Of a stretch of DNA of 11,556 nt, positions 5,455 to 11,556 are shown in pieces. Within the stretch, counting starts at the first letter, position 1; each line of letters opens with the position of its first letter. Below the pieces are notes generated by a model, which did no database searches, was not told where the DNA came from, and saw only the letters and a list, made by a program, of their open reading frames with translations. This DNA comes from Candidatus Saccharibacteria bacterium UBA4727 (GTDB lineage Bacteria > Patescibacteriota > Saccharimonadia > Saccharimonadales > Saccharimonadaceae), in assembly GCA_002404195.1 (NCBI GenBank), contig DHJF01000044.1, forward strand, positions 347-11,902, written 5' to 3'. The position numbers and the translations under genes were made by a program.

Positions 5455-6387
5455 GTGAATATTTTCGACATCTTAATTGTGCAGCCGATTTTTAACCTAT
5501 TGATTGGCCTCTATAGCATCATTCCTGGTGGTGATTTTGGTATTAGTATTATTATCTTTACTGTTTTTGTCCGCTTTGCGCTCTACCCACTTGTTAAGCG
5601 ACAGCTCCATCAAACCCAGGCAATGAAAAAACTGCAACCGAAGCTGGCGAAGATTAAACAGCAGACAAAAGGTAATAAACAGCTTGAAAGTATGCAGATG
5701 ATGGAACTGTATAAAGAACATGGCGTTAGCCCATTTCGTTCGATTGGTATTCTCCTCATCCAACTACCGATTTTCATCGCGCTTTATACGGTGATTCGCA
5801 TCTTTACTGAGCACCGCGACCAGATCAACGGCTTTACCTACAGCTTTATGCACGGACTCGATCCTGTTCGTCAGTTAATTACTCATCCAGAACTCTTTAA
5901 CGAAAAACTGCTTGGCTTCGTTGACTTGACGAAAACAGCCTTTTCTAACGGTCATATCGATATCTTCTTGGTGATTCTCGCCGTTATTGCTGCAGGCACG
6001 CAGTACATCATGAGCAAGCAAACCATGCCACACAACGAAAGCAAAAAGCGCCTTCGTGACATCTTATCTGAGGCGGGTGACGGCAAACAAGCTGATCAGT
6101 CAGAGATGAACGCCATTGTAATGGGGAAGATGATGAAAGTTATGCCCTTCTTTATGTTCTTTATTATGGTGAGTCTCCCTGGCGCCTTGGCGCTTTACTA
6201 CGCGACGTCAAACATCGTGGCAGTCATCCAACAAGCCCATCTCTTAAAGCAGGACGAAGCAGAACTTATCCAACTGGCTGACGAAGCGCCAGTACCGGGC
6301 GCTGGTAAAAAAGCGACCGCCAAAGCACGGCAGAAAGTCGCCCAAACTGCCACAGTTACTCGTATTGTCGCAAAAGAGGAGAAATAG
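5455..6387 (+). CDS. yidC: Membrane protein insertase YidC/Oxa1
   Basis: YidC inserts and folds membrane proteins, alone or with SecYEG. The 310 aa product resembles the short Gram-positive/CPR form. There is no large periplasmic domain. It has the conserved segment ISIIIFTVFVRFALYPLVKRQ (30-50), with Arg40 as the expected charged residue of the hydrophilic groove, a charged cytoplasmic coiled-coil hairpin (MKKLQPKLAKIKQQTKGNKQ, 58-77), further membrane segments LLIQLPIFIALYTVI and IDIFLVILAVIAAGTQYIM, and FFMFFIMVSLPGALALYYATSN near the C terminus. The tail is Lys/Ala-rich. The start is GTG 5455, with GGAG 10 nt upstream. No lipobox or cleavable signal is obvious. It is followed 1 bp later by jag. 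Confidence 0.95.
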   Translation: MNIFDILIVQPIFNLLIGLYSIIPGGDFGISIIIFTVFVRFALYPLVKRQLHQTQAMKKLQPKLAKIKQQTKGNKQLESMQMMELYKEHGVSPFRSIGILLIQLPIFIALYTVIRIFTEHRDQINGFTYSFMHGLDPVRQLITHPELFNEKLLGFVDLTKTAFSNGHIDIFLVILAVIAAGTQYIMSKQTMPHNESKKRLRDILSEAGDGKQADQSEMNAIVMGKMMKVMPFFMFFIMVSLPGALALYYATSNIVAVIQQAHLLKQDEAELIQLADEAPVPGAGKKATAKARQKVAQTATVTRIVAKEEK

Positions 6388-6388
6388 T

Positions 6389-6850
6389 ATGGATACACAG
6401 CAATCAATTGATTTTGCAAAAAAATACCTAGAAGATCTGATTTCTTTCTTCGGGGTGAACGTGACAGTTATCGCTGATTGTGAAGATGATGTCATTGAAC
6501 TCGCCGTCTCATCGTCAGAGGTTAATAGTTTATTAATCGGTCACAATGCCGAAACGCTGCGCAGTCTGCAGTATATTATCTCAACAACCCTTCGTAACAA
6601 AGACGCCGCCCTTACTCGAGTGAATGTTGATATTGCTGATTACAAAAAGCAGCGCGCTGAAAAGATTGCTGCCCAGGCTCGTGAATGGATTGAAGCCGTC
6701 CGAACAACCGGTGACTCCTATGTTGGTGATTTAAATGCGGCCGATCGCCGCGTGGTTCATAAAGTCGCTGATGAGTACGAAGATATTCGCACTTTCTCCG
6801 AAGGTGAAGGCCGCGAGCGCCGGATCATTATTGCCCAAAAAAGCTCGTAG
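6389..6850 (+). CDS. khpB: RNA-binding protein KhpB/Jag (KH and R3H domains)
   Basis: KhpB/Jag binds RNA and in Gram-positive bacteria affects cell elongation and division. The start at ATG 6389 has a strong GAGGAG 7 nt upstream. An in-frame start at 6365 would overlap yidC and lacks support. The 153 aa product has a KH domain (about 25-82), in which the GxxG loop is degenerate (IGHNAETL, 50-57), a linker DIADYKKQRAEKI, and an R3H domain with R120-xxx-H124 and IRTFSEGEGRERRIII (133-148). The N-terminal Jag-N domain found in many Firmicutes is absent. It is co-transcribed with yidC, a conserved pairing, and the operon ends at a bidirectional hairpin. Confidence 0.93.
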   Translation: MDTQQSIDFAKKYLEDLISFFGVNVTVIADCEDDVIELAVSSSEVNSLLIGHNAETLRSLQYIISTTLRNKDAALTRVNVDIADYKKQRAEKIAAQAREWIEAVRTTGDSYVGDLNAADRRVVHKVADEYEDIRTFSEGEGRERRIIIAQKSS

Positions 6851-6870
6851 CAACACTATGATAATGTTGT

Positions 6871-6901
6871 AAAATACCACCGTGAGTAGCGGTGGTATTT
6901 T
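6871..6901. terminator. Bidirectional terminator between jag and glycosyltransferase
   Basis: A 12-bp perfect stem, AAAATACCACCG (6871-6882) with CGGTGGTATTTT (6890-6901), encloses a 7-nt loop. Each strand ends in a short T-run supplied by the stem itself. It lies between the 3' ends of convergent genes (jag stop at 6850, glycosyltransferase stop at 6923) and could serve both. Confidence 0.8.
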
Positions 6902-6922
6902 CATAACGAGAAGGAAAGACTA

Positions 6923-8008
6923 TCAATTAATAGACTTCATATAGACATCATGGGTCTGCTCGGCCATACGTTGCCACGAATATTTATCAAGTTGTTTAAA
7001 GCCTTTTTGGATCAGACTTTGCGCCAATGTTTCACTCGCGAGAACTTCCTCGATAGCGCGGGCGATGTCGTGAGTGTCAAGGGGGTTAAAGTAATGCGCA
7101 GCATCACCATAGACCTCTGGGAGGCAAGTAGCGTTACTACTCACCACCGGGACGCCGTACCCCATGGCTTCTAAGCCCGGGAGGCCAAAACCCTCCATCA
7201 GCGAAGGAAAGATATAGGCGGCAGCTTGTGAATAGAGCCAATCACGCTGCTGGTCGGGGATGAAATCGGTAAATAAGATGTTGACGTAGCCTTTATCGGT
7301 AAAATAGGCTTCATTGGCGCGAATCGAGTCATTTTTCTTACCAACCAAAATCAATCCAAGATCTGGATGTTCCTTGAGTAGTTCTTGATGAGCGTCGCCG
7401 AGGCGCTTGATATTCTTATAGTCGCTTTGTTGCCCAACATAAAGAATAAACTGCTTGAAAGGGTGTTCAAACGGCTGCAGGGTACCGCTTGCTTTGTCGG
7501 CAGCTTCGTAGGTGACGGTGATTTTATCAGGCGTGACTTTCAGGGTGTCAACGACGGCTTGTTTAGTATATTCTGTCGGCGTCAGTAAGTGGCGACTGGT
7601 CTGGGCGACCTTCCGAAATACGTAGCGGCCAACTAATTGTTTAGCGTGATAACTAAGCCAGTTCTTGTCGGAATTATAGGTATTCAAGAGCGTTAAATCA
7701 TGAAAGGTAGTAACATGAGCGCCGGTATAAAGAACCGGTTGCTGAGGCATGCAAAAATGTACTAAATCGGGCGCTAGTTCATCGAGGTAGTTTTTAAAGC
7801 CAATTTGTTCGGGTAATGAATAATTCGCAAAATCGATAGTTTCGACCTTGAAATGAGGATTGGTTGGCTGCCAAAAATCTTTATCTTTGGTTGGAACCAG
7901 CACAATATAACTATTCTCACGGTCAATCTGCTCTAAGTAGTGTAATAAACGCTCAACATAACGGCCGGTTGTGGAGTTGATAATTCGAGCATCAATAGCA
8001 ATTCGCAT
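6923..8008 (-). CDS. GT4-family glycosyltransferase
   Basis: This is a GT-B fold retaining glycosyltransferase that moves a sugar from a nucleotide donor to a lipid-linked or glycan acceptor at the cytoplasmic face. The 361 aa protein begins MRIAIDARIINSTTGRYVERLL, a loop typical of the N-terminal acceptor domain. The C-terminal donor domain has LYVGQQSDYKNIKRL (189-203), LILVGKK (219-225) and the E-x7-E motif EGFGLPGLE (E272 and E280) within PSLMEGFGLPGLEAMGYGVPVV, followed by LPEVYGDAAHYFNPLD. These features are strong for GT4, but sugar and acceptor cannot be read from sequence. The gene stands alone, convergent with jag. The ATG at 8008 lacks a Shine-Dalgarno site and appears to coincide with the transcription start. 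Confidence 0.93.
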   Translation of the reverse strand: MRIAIDARIINSTTGRYVERLLHYLEQIDRENSYIVLVPTKDKDFWQPTNPHFKVETIDFANYSLPEQIGFKNYLDELAPDLVHFCMPQQPVLYTGAHVTTFHDLTLLNTYNSDKNWLSYHAKQLVGRYVFRKVAQTSRHLLTPTEYTKQAVVDTLKVTPDKITVTYEAADKASGTLQPFEHPFKQFILYVGQQSDYKNIKRLGDAHQELLKEHPDLGLILVGKKNDSIRANEAYFTDKGYVNILFTDFIPDQQRDWLYSQAAAYIFPSLMEGFGLPGLEAMGYGVPVVSSNATCLPEVYGDAAHYFNPLDTHDIARAIEEVLASETLAQSLIQKGFKQLDKYSWQRMAEQTHDVYMKSIN

Positions 8009-8012
8009 ACTA

Positions 8013-8045
8013 GTAGTATACTACGTGAACAAAGTCGCATTTCAA
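8013..8045 (-). promoter_or_regulatory. Glycosyltransferase promoter within a palindrome
   Basis: On the minus strand the -10 TATACT (8015-8020) ends 6 bp before the ATG, so transcription should begin at the start codon. A -35 TTGAAA (8040-8045) sits at a long 19-bp spacing. The -10 is embedded in the 12-bp palindrome GTAGTATACTAC (8013-8024), which might bind a regulator. Confidence 0.5.
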
Positions 8046-8271
8046 GAATACCCCTCCTGTATACCTGCTTTCACCTTTATCTCTTTCTCTTATCTCTCTT
8101 CTTCCTTACTCTTTTCCTTCCCTATATATAATAGAGACTGGATATAATTGACAATTAACAGATATAAAAACTGATGCTACTTATTCTTTCGAAAACATAA
8201 CTAGGACTATAAATAGAGCTACCATGTTTATAGTACAAAAAACCCATCAGCTCATTGAAGATTGATAGTAA

Positions 8272-8460
8272 TCAGGCGATACTGACAACTAATCGCTCAA
8301 CCCATTTGGATTCTGTGATTGCCGGCACCAAGAATCTTCGCAGACTCGATTGATCAGCCTCTATGTCAGCATGCAAGAAAATGCCACATTCAAGACACCT
8401 AAACATAGACTTAATGCATTAAGTATCCTTCGCACCATATAAACAGGGGTACGCTTGCAT
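8272..8460 (-). pseudogene. Broken zinc-ribbon-like ORF
   Basis: From the ATG at 8460 the minus strand reads MQAYPCLYGAKDT, then an in-frame TAA (plus-strand 8419-8421). The same frame continues CIKSMFRCLECGIFLHADIE and so on to a TGA at 8272-8274. A purine-rich GGGAGAG precedes the ATG. The pattern FRCxxCGxFxHAD resembles the second knuckle of a zinc ribbon, as in TnpB C termini or the N-terminal zinc ribbons of some transposases. One nonsense codon separates the halves, so this may be a remnant of a mobile-element gene, or the 44-codon ORF from 8406 may be a separate small protein. The match rests on a few residues, and chance is a real possibility. Confidence 0.28.
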
Positions 8461-8506
8461 TTTTAATCTCTCCCTCTTATATATACATATAGGAGAAAAT
8501 AATCAC

Positions 8507-9295
8507 ATGACGGAGCCAATAAAGCAAACAACTCTTACAGCAACGCAGTACCATCTACTCATCCTTCTCTACAAATTCAGATACGCCACCATTCCACACC
8601 TTACTATCTACAAACAACTAAAATCAAACTCACTACAACGAAACTTCAACATACTCGTCAAGCACCACTACATAGCTAAGCAGTACAGTCCGACTGACAA
8701 GATAGATCGTAAACCAGCTCTCTACTATCTCGCTACCAAAGGCCTCGCTGTGCTTAAACAAGACAATCGCTTCGATCCACGCCTCCTGCATGCCTACTAC
8801 AAAAACACATCACTCAGTGATACCTACAAGCAACACTGCGTCGGTACCCTAGCGAGCTATAACAGCCTGAGGGCGGCCTACTCGGACAGCTATGAAATAT
8901 TCACCCGCCAAGAAGTAGCCTATTTTGATGACATGCCAGCCACCAAGCCAGATCTCTACCTACGCGGCCAAACTGAATACTTCGTCATCCTGGCCCACGA
9001 CACACCGCTCTATCTTGTCAGAAAGCAGCTGGCTGAATACATAACCCACAGTGAGGATGAGGGCTGGGCCCGCGGAGACTATCCAGCGTTGCTCTTCGTC
9101 TTCGCTACCGTCGCTCACCAACGGGCCTTCCTGAAGCATGCCGCTCATGCACTTGAAAGTGCCGGCATAGGAGACGATGAGCTACGAATCGGCGCTACGG
9201 TCATGAGTGCACTACAAGACAGTTCTAAAACCAGCGCTATTTGGTCATTTACAGACGATCCTAGCGCCCTAGGGTCACTCGGCACGTCACACTAA
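8507..9295 (+). CDS. Winged-helix protein, replication-relaxation-like
   Basis: The 262 aa protein has a clear N-terminal winged helix (about 8-85: LTATQYHLLILLYKF, NSLQRNFNILVKHHYI, RKPALYYLATKGLAVL). A second domain follows, with KPDLYLRG (147-154), FVILAHDTPLYLVRKQLAEYI (159-179) and LLFVFAT (195-201). This arrangement resembles the replication-relaxation (Replic_Relax) family found on plasmids and conjugative elements and common in Saccharibacteria. In that family the segment usually reads like ExDxGT, but here it is LAHDTP, so any nuclease-like acidic site looks degraded. The ATG at 8507 has AGGAG at a long 11-nt spacing. The first 300 coding bases are strikingly C-rich and G-poor, unlike neighbours. 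The role is probably DNA binding. Family assignment is moderate. Confidence 0.7.
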   Translation: MTEPIKQTTLTATQYHLLILLYKFRYATIPHLTIYKQLKSNSLQRNFNILVKHHYIAKQYSPTDKIDRKPALYYLATKGLAVLKQDNRFDPRLLHAYYKNTSLSDTYKQHCVGTLASYNSLRAAYSDSYEIFTRQEVAYFDDMPATKPDLYLRGQTEYFVILAHDTPLYLVRKQLAEYITHSEDEGWARGDYPALLFVFATVAHQRAFLKHAAHALESAGIGDDELRIGATVMSALQDSSKTSAIWSFTDDPSALGSLGTSH

Positions 9296-9302
9296 GAGTA
9301 AT

Positions 9303-9415
9303 TGGTATACTGTTGTAATTTTAGTTTTTTGAAGAAAAGTAGATTTTTTATTGCAATTGCGCTTTAATAGGTCTATCGGGTTTGGCATTTTCTGAGCCTG
9401 AGAAAGGATTTGTCT
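9303..9415 (+). promoter_or_regulatory. glmS promoter and leader
   Basis: TGGTATACT (9303-9311) is an extended -10 without a clear -35. It would give a leader of about 97 nt. The leader is AT-rich and ends in AGAAAGGA (9401-9408), 7 nt before the ATG. TTTCT (9388-9392 region) can pair with AGAAA over the Shine-Dalgarno site in a small hairpin. I do not see the conserved core of the glmS ribozyme. A second possible -10, TTTAAT (9363-9368), lies closer to the gene. Confidence 0.4.
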
Positions 9416-11242
9416 ATGTGCGGAATCGTTGGATATATTGGTGGTAAAGAGGCGCAATCTATTTTAATCAGTGGCTTGAAGCGTCTAGAATATCGTGGAT
9501 ACGATAGTGCGGGTATTGTAACCATTGATAAAAAGGCAAAAACAACGCTTTTACGAGCGAAGGGTAAAGTGGCTGAGCTAGACAGCAAGGTAGCAACTCA
9601 TCAAACAAGTGATACGGCTGGCATTGGTCATACTCGCTGGGCAACACACGGTGAGCCGAACAAGCGCAACGCGCACCCCCACCATGTTGGCGATATCTAC
9701 TTGGTACATAACGGTATTATTGAGAACTACCAAGATCTTAAACGTACACTTGCAAAGCACGACTATACATTTAAGAGTGACACGGACAGCGAGGTCCTAA
9801 CCGCACTGATTGACTATCTTTACAAGGACGCCAGTAGCTTACTCGAAGCGGTGAGTGGAGCCCTAAAAATGGTGGTCGGCGCGTATGGCATTGCACTCTT
9901 CAGTGTGAAGAATCCAGATGAGATTATTATTGCTCGAAATGGCAGTCCGCTGATCGTCGGCGTAGCGGAGGATGAAGTATTCATCGCCAGTGACGCTTCG
10001 GCGCTGGTAGGCTATACCGACCGGGTGATTTATCTGCATGATGGTGAAATCGGCGTGTGTACGCGTGAGGGCATTCAATTGTATGACGTCGACACGCAGG
10101 TAGTTGAAGCGAAAGTCGAGAAGCTCGAACTCGATCTTCAGTCTATCCAAAAAGAAGGGTTTGATCACTTTCTTCTGAAAGAAATCTACGATCAGCCAAA
10201 CAGTCTCCGCTCGACACTGAGTGGGCGCATTAATCCCCAGACTAATAGCGTGAAACTTGGCGGGCTCAATATGAGTGATGACGAACTGCGTGATGTTCGC
10301 AATATCATGATCATCGGGTGCGGTACTGCCTATTATGCCGGCATGATGGCGGGGTATTTCATTGAGCAATTTACTGATGACGTGTCGGTGCGATCCGAGA
10401 TTGCCAGCGAGCTGCGTTACCGTTCGTTTCACGTACCGGATAATACGGTGGCGCTAATCGTGTCACAGTCTGGCGAAACGGCAGACACGCTTGCCTGTCT
10501 GGAAGAATTGAAACGCCGAGGTGTGAAATGTCTTGGTGTGGTGAATGCTGTTGGGAGTACGATTGCCCGTGAGGTTGATGGCGGGGTCTATGTGCATGTC
10601 GGCGCGGAGATTAGCGTGGCGAGTACAAAAGCCTTCACCTCACAAGTAGCTGCCGTTACGATGTTTGGGCTTATGGTAGCCCGGGCCAAGGGTGTTAGTT
10701 CTAAAGATTTGAACACCTACATTAATGAGCTTGATATGTTGCCGGGTGAGATTGAGGCAGTGCTAGAGCGATCGGCGGGTGAGATACAGCAGATTGCCAA
10801 GAAGTACGCAAAGTATGACCATGCGCTGTATGTGGGCCGTGATACGCACTATCCAATTGCGCTTGAAGGTGCTTTGAAACTGAAAGAAGTGAGCTATATT
10901 CAGGCGGAAGGGTATGCCGCTGGCGAGTTAAAACATGGGCCGATTGCTCTTATCGACGATCGCTTCTTTGAAGTTTGCTATCTTCAGGACAATTGGTTGT
11001 ACGAGAAAACCCAGAGTAATATCATTGAAATGAACACCCGGGGTGCTCATGCGATTGTTATCACCGATACGGATAAACGGATTGCCGCTGAAGAAGTCAT
11101 ACGTATCAAGACGAAGCTTGAGCTCCTTACGCCACTTGTTTTTAATGTGGTTTCGCAACTTCTTGCCTATTATATTGCGGTTGCCCGCGGCAATGATGTT
11201 GACCAACCGCGTAACCTAGCGAAGAGTGTCACTGTAGAATAA
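9416..11242 (+). CDS. glmS: Glutamine-fructose-6-phosphate aminotransferase (isomerising)
   Basis: GlmS makes glucosamine-6-phosphate from fructose-6-phosphate and glutamine, the first committed step to UDP-GlcNAc for peptidoglycan and other glycans. The 608 aa protein has the normal length. The start is ATG 9416, not the in-frame TTG at 9410, because Cys2 (MCGIVGYIGG) must become the N-terminal nucleophile after Met removal. The glutaminase domain shows EYRGYDSAGI (25-34), HTRWATHGEPNKRNAHPH (72-89), HNGIIENY (98-105) and SDTDSE (121-126). The first SIS domain has GCGTAYYAG (301-309), SQSGET (350-355) and ASTKAFTSQ (402-410). The second has EGALKLKEVSYIQAEGY (484-500) and GELKHGPIALID (503-514). 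The tail DVDQPRNLAKSVTVE is canonical. It is convergent with the next gene. Confidence 0.98.
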   Translation: MCGIVGYIGGKEAQSILISGLKRLEYRGYDSAGIVTIDKKAKTTLLRAKGKVAELDSKVATHQTSDTAGIGHTRWATHGEPNKRNAHPHHVGDIYLVHNGIIENYQDLKRTLAKHDYTFKSDTDSEVLTALIDYLYKDASSLLEAVSGALKMVVGAYGIALFSVKNPDEIIIARNGSPLIVGVAEDEVFIASDASALVGYTDRVIYLHDGEIGVCTREGIQLYDVDTQVVEAKVEKLELDLQSIQKEGFDHFLLKEIYDQPNSLRSTLSGRINPQTNSVKLGGLNMSDDELRDVRNIMIIGCGTAYYAGMMAGYFIEQFTDDVSVRSEIASELRYRSFHVPDNTVALIVSQSGETADTLACLEELKRRGVKCLGVVNAVGSTIAREVDGGVYVHVGAEISVASTKAFTSQVAAVTMFGLMVARAKGVSSKDLNTYINELDMLPGEIEAVLERSAGEIQQIAKKYAKYDHALYVGRDTHYPIALEGALKLKEVSYIQAEGYAAGELKHGPIALIDDRFFEVCYLQDNWLYEKTQSNIIEMNTRGAHAIVITDTDKRIAAEEVIRIKTKLELLTPLVFNVVSQLLAYYIAVARGNDVDQPRNLAKSVTVE

Positions 11243-11250
11243 GTCGAGGG

Positions 11251-11556
11251 TTACTTTTTTGAGAGAGTAACTGCTTTACCGATGGCAAAGAAGATACCGT
11301 CGAGGGCCACGTCCCATAGGCGGGAGGTAACAGTGACAAGGAGAGCGAATTCGGTCGGCATGACGATGCTGAGCAGACCGAGCAGGATGCCTTCACGGAC
11401 ACCAATGCCGCTCGGTGCGAAGATAGCTAGCATGCCAAGTGCGCCCGCCAGATTACTGACACCAATCACAAACAGCATATTATCGTAGCCCAGCGCCGGG
11501 TAGACGGCTTTGGCGATGAAAAACAGTGCCGTACCGCTGAGGAGTGCACCGACAAC
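11251..11556 (-). CDS. UPF0104/LPG-synthase-type integral membrane protein, C-terminal part
   Basis: The minus strand is open from the window edge to the TAA at 11251-11253, giving 101 residues of the C terminus. It is strongly hydrophobic, with about three membrane segments (VVGALLSGTALFFIAKAV, NMLFVIGVSNLAGALGMLAIF, EFALLVTVTSRLWDVALDGI region). It contains FAPSGIGVREGILLGLL, the signature of the lysylphosphatidylglycerol synthase transmembrane/UPF0104 family (PF03706-like), which includes MprF membrane domains and AglD2-like proteins. The N-terminal portion is outside the window, so it cannot be said whether a catalytic domain is present. The internal ATG at 11478 is not the likely start. 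Its stop lies 8 bp from the glmS stop, with only a weak GTTACT/AGTAAC hairpin between or over the ends. Confidence 0.88.
   Translation of the reverse strand, partial: VVGALLSGTALFFIAKAVYPALGYDNMLFVIGVSNLAGALGMLAIFAPSGIGVREGILLGLLSIVMPTEFALLVTVTSRLWDVALDGIFFAIGKAVTLSKK

Larger units (their letters stand above)
8009..8506. other. Long spacer with pyrimidine tract and palindromes
   Basis: No intact gene is visible in this 498-bp region. It holds the glycosyltransferase promoter, a plus-strand pyrimidine run (8068-8123, only four purines in 56 bases), a -10-like TATAAT (8127-8132), the palindrome TAATTGACAATTA (8145-8157), a broken minus-strand ORF (8272-8460) and the 16-bp palindrome ACTTAATGCATTAAGT (8409-8424). 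It ends in AGGAG (8491-8495), 11 nt before the next start codon. The mix suggests decayed or acquired DNA. Confidence 0.5.

Noticed and set aside
8148..8153. Perfect TTGACA -35 hexamer in the long spacer
   Set aside because: No acceptable -10 lies 16-18 bp downstream, and TATAAA is only 9 bp away.
9299..9415. glmS ribozyme/riboswitch
   Set aside because: The leader is short and AT-rich, and the conserved ribozyme core sequence is not seen.
9863..10432. 189-codon ORF antisense to glmS
   Set aside because: It lies entirely inside a well-conserved glmS and has no Shine-Dalgarno site or recognisable domain.
11250..11271. GTTACT/AGTAAC hairpin as glmS terminator
   Set aside because: The 6-bp stem has its T-run in the loop rather than after the stem, so it does not fit an intrinsic terminator.
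1..11556. CRISPR array, tRNA or rRNA genes
   Set aside because: No regularly spaced direct repeats of CRISPR type and no tRNA or rRNA conserved sequence were seen on either strand.

Overview
The window is a bacterial chromosomal replication-origin region. Reading leftward on the minus strand are dnaA, dnaN and recF (cut by the window edge). Reading rightward on the plus strand are rpmH, rnpA, yidC and jag/khpB. Gene content and order, a short YidC with no large periplasmic domain, a compact KhpB with no Jag-N domain, and a replication-relaxation-like winged-helix protein suggest a Patescibacteria (CPR) genome, probably a Saccharibacteria (TM7) lineage. That assignment rests on recognition only; no phylogeny was run.

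Layout. 1-448: recF N-terminal part (-). 451-1551: dnaN (-). 1552-1818: dnaN promoter plus degenerate DnaA-box-like sites. 1819-3183: dnaA (-). 3184-3452: probable oriC core, with four good DnaA boxes, the dnaA promoter and an AT-rich stretch. 3453-3590: rpmH (45 aa), then an intrinsic terminator. 3681-4028: rnpA with its own promoter. 4029-4323: a hairpin-rich spacer ending in an operator-like repeat. 4324-5319: a class II Fic-domain protein, sitting between rnpA and yidC. 5455-6850: yidC-jag operon closed by a bidirectional terminator. 6923-8008: a GT4 glycosyltransferase (-). 8009-8506: a long spacer with a pyrimidine tract and a broken zinc-ribbon-like ORF on the minus strand. 8507-9295: the winged-helix/replication-relaxation-like protein. 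9416-11242: glmS. 11251-11556: C-terminal end of a UPF0104/LPG-synthase-type membrane protein (-).

How the genes fit together. DnaA opens the origin. The clamp (DnaN) and RecF act at forks and gaps. L34, RnpA, YidC and KhpB are the usual origin-proximal translation, tRNA-processing, membrane-insertion and RNA-binding set. The glycosyltransferase, GlmS and the membrane protein point to envelope sugar metabolism but do not form one operon.

Main points of interest. (1) Several promoters (fic, rnpA, glycosyltransferase, perhaps rpmH) place the -10 element so close to the start codon that the mRNAs should be leaderless, while neighbouring genes have normal leaders with Shine-Dalgarno sites. (2) The Fic gene interrupts the usual rnpA-yidC neighbourhood. 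It has an 11-bp inverted repeat and 12-bp-period CCGATATA repeats over its promoter, and the same 12-bp-period motif recurs near the 3' end of the gene, which suggests autoregulation by its C-terminal winged helix. (3) DnaA-box-like sites lie on both sides of dnaA, suggesting a bipartite origin.
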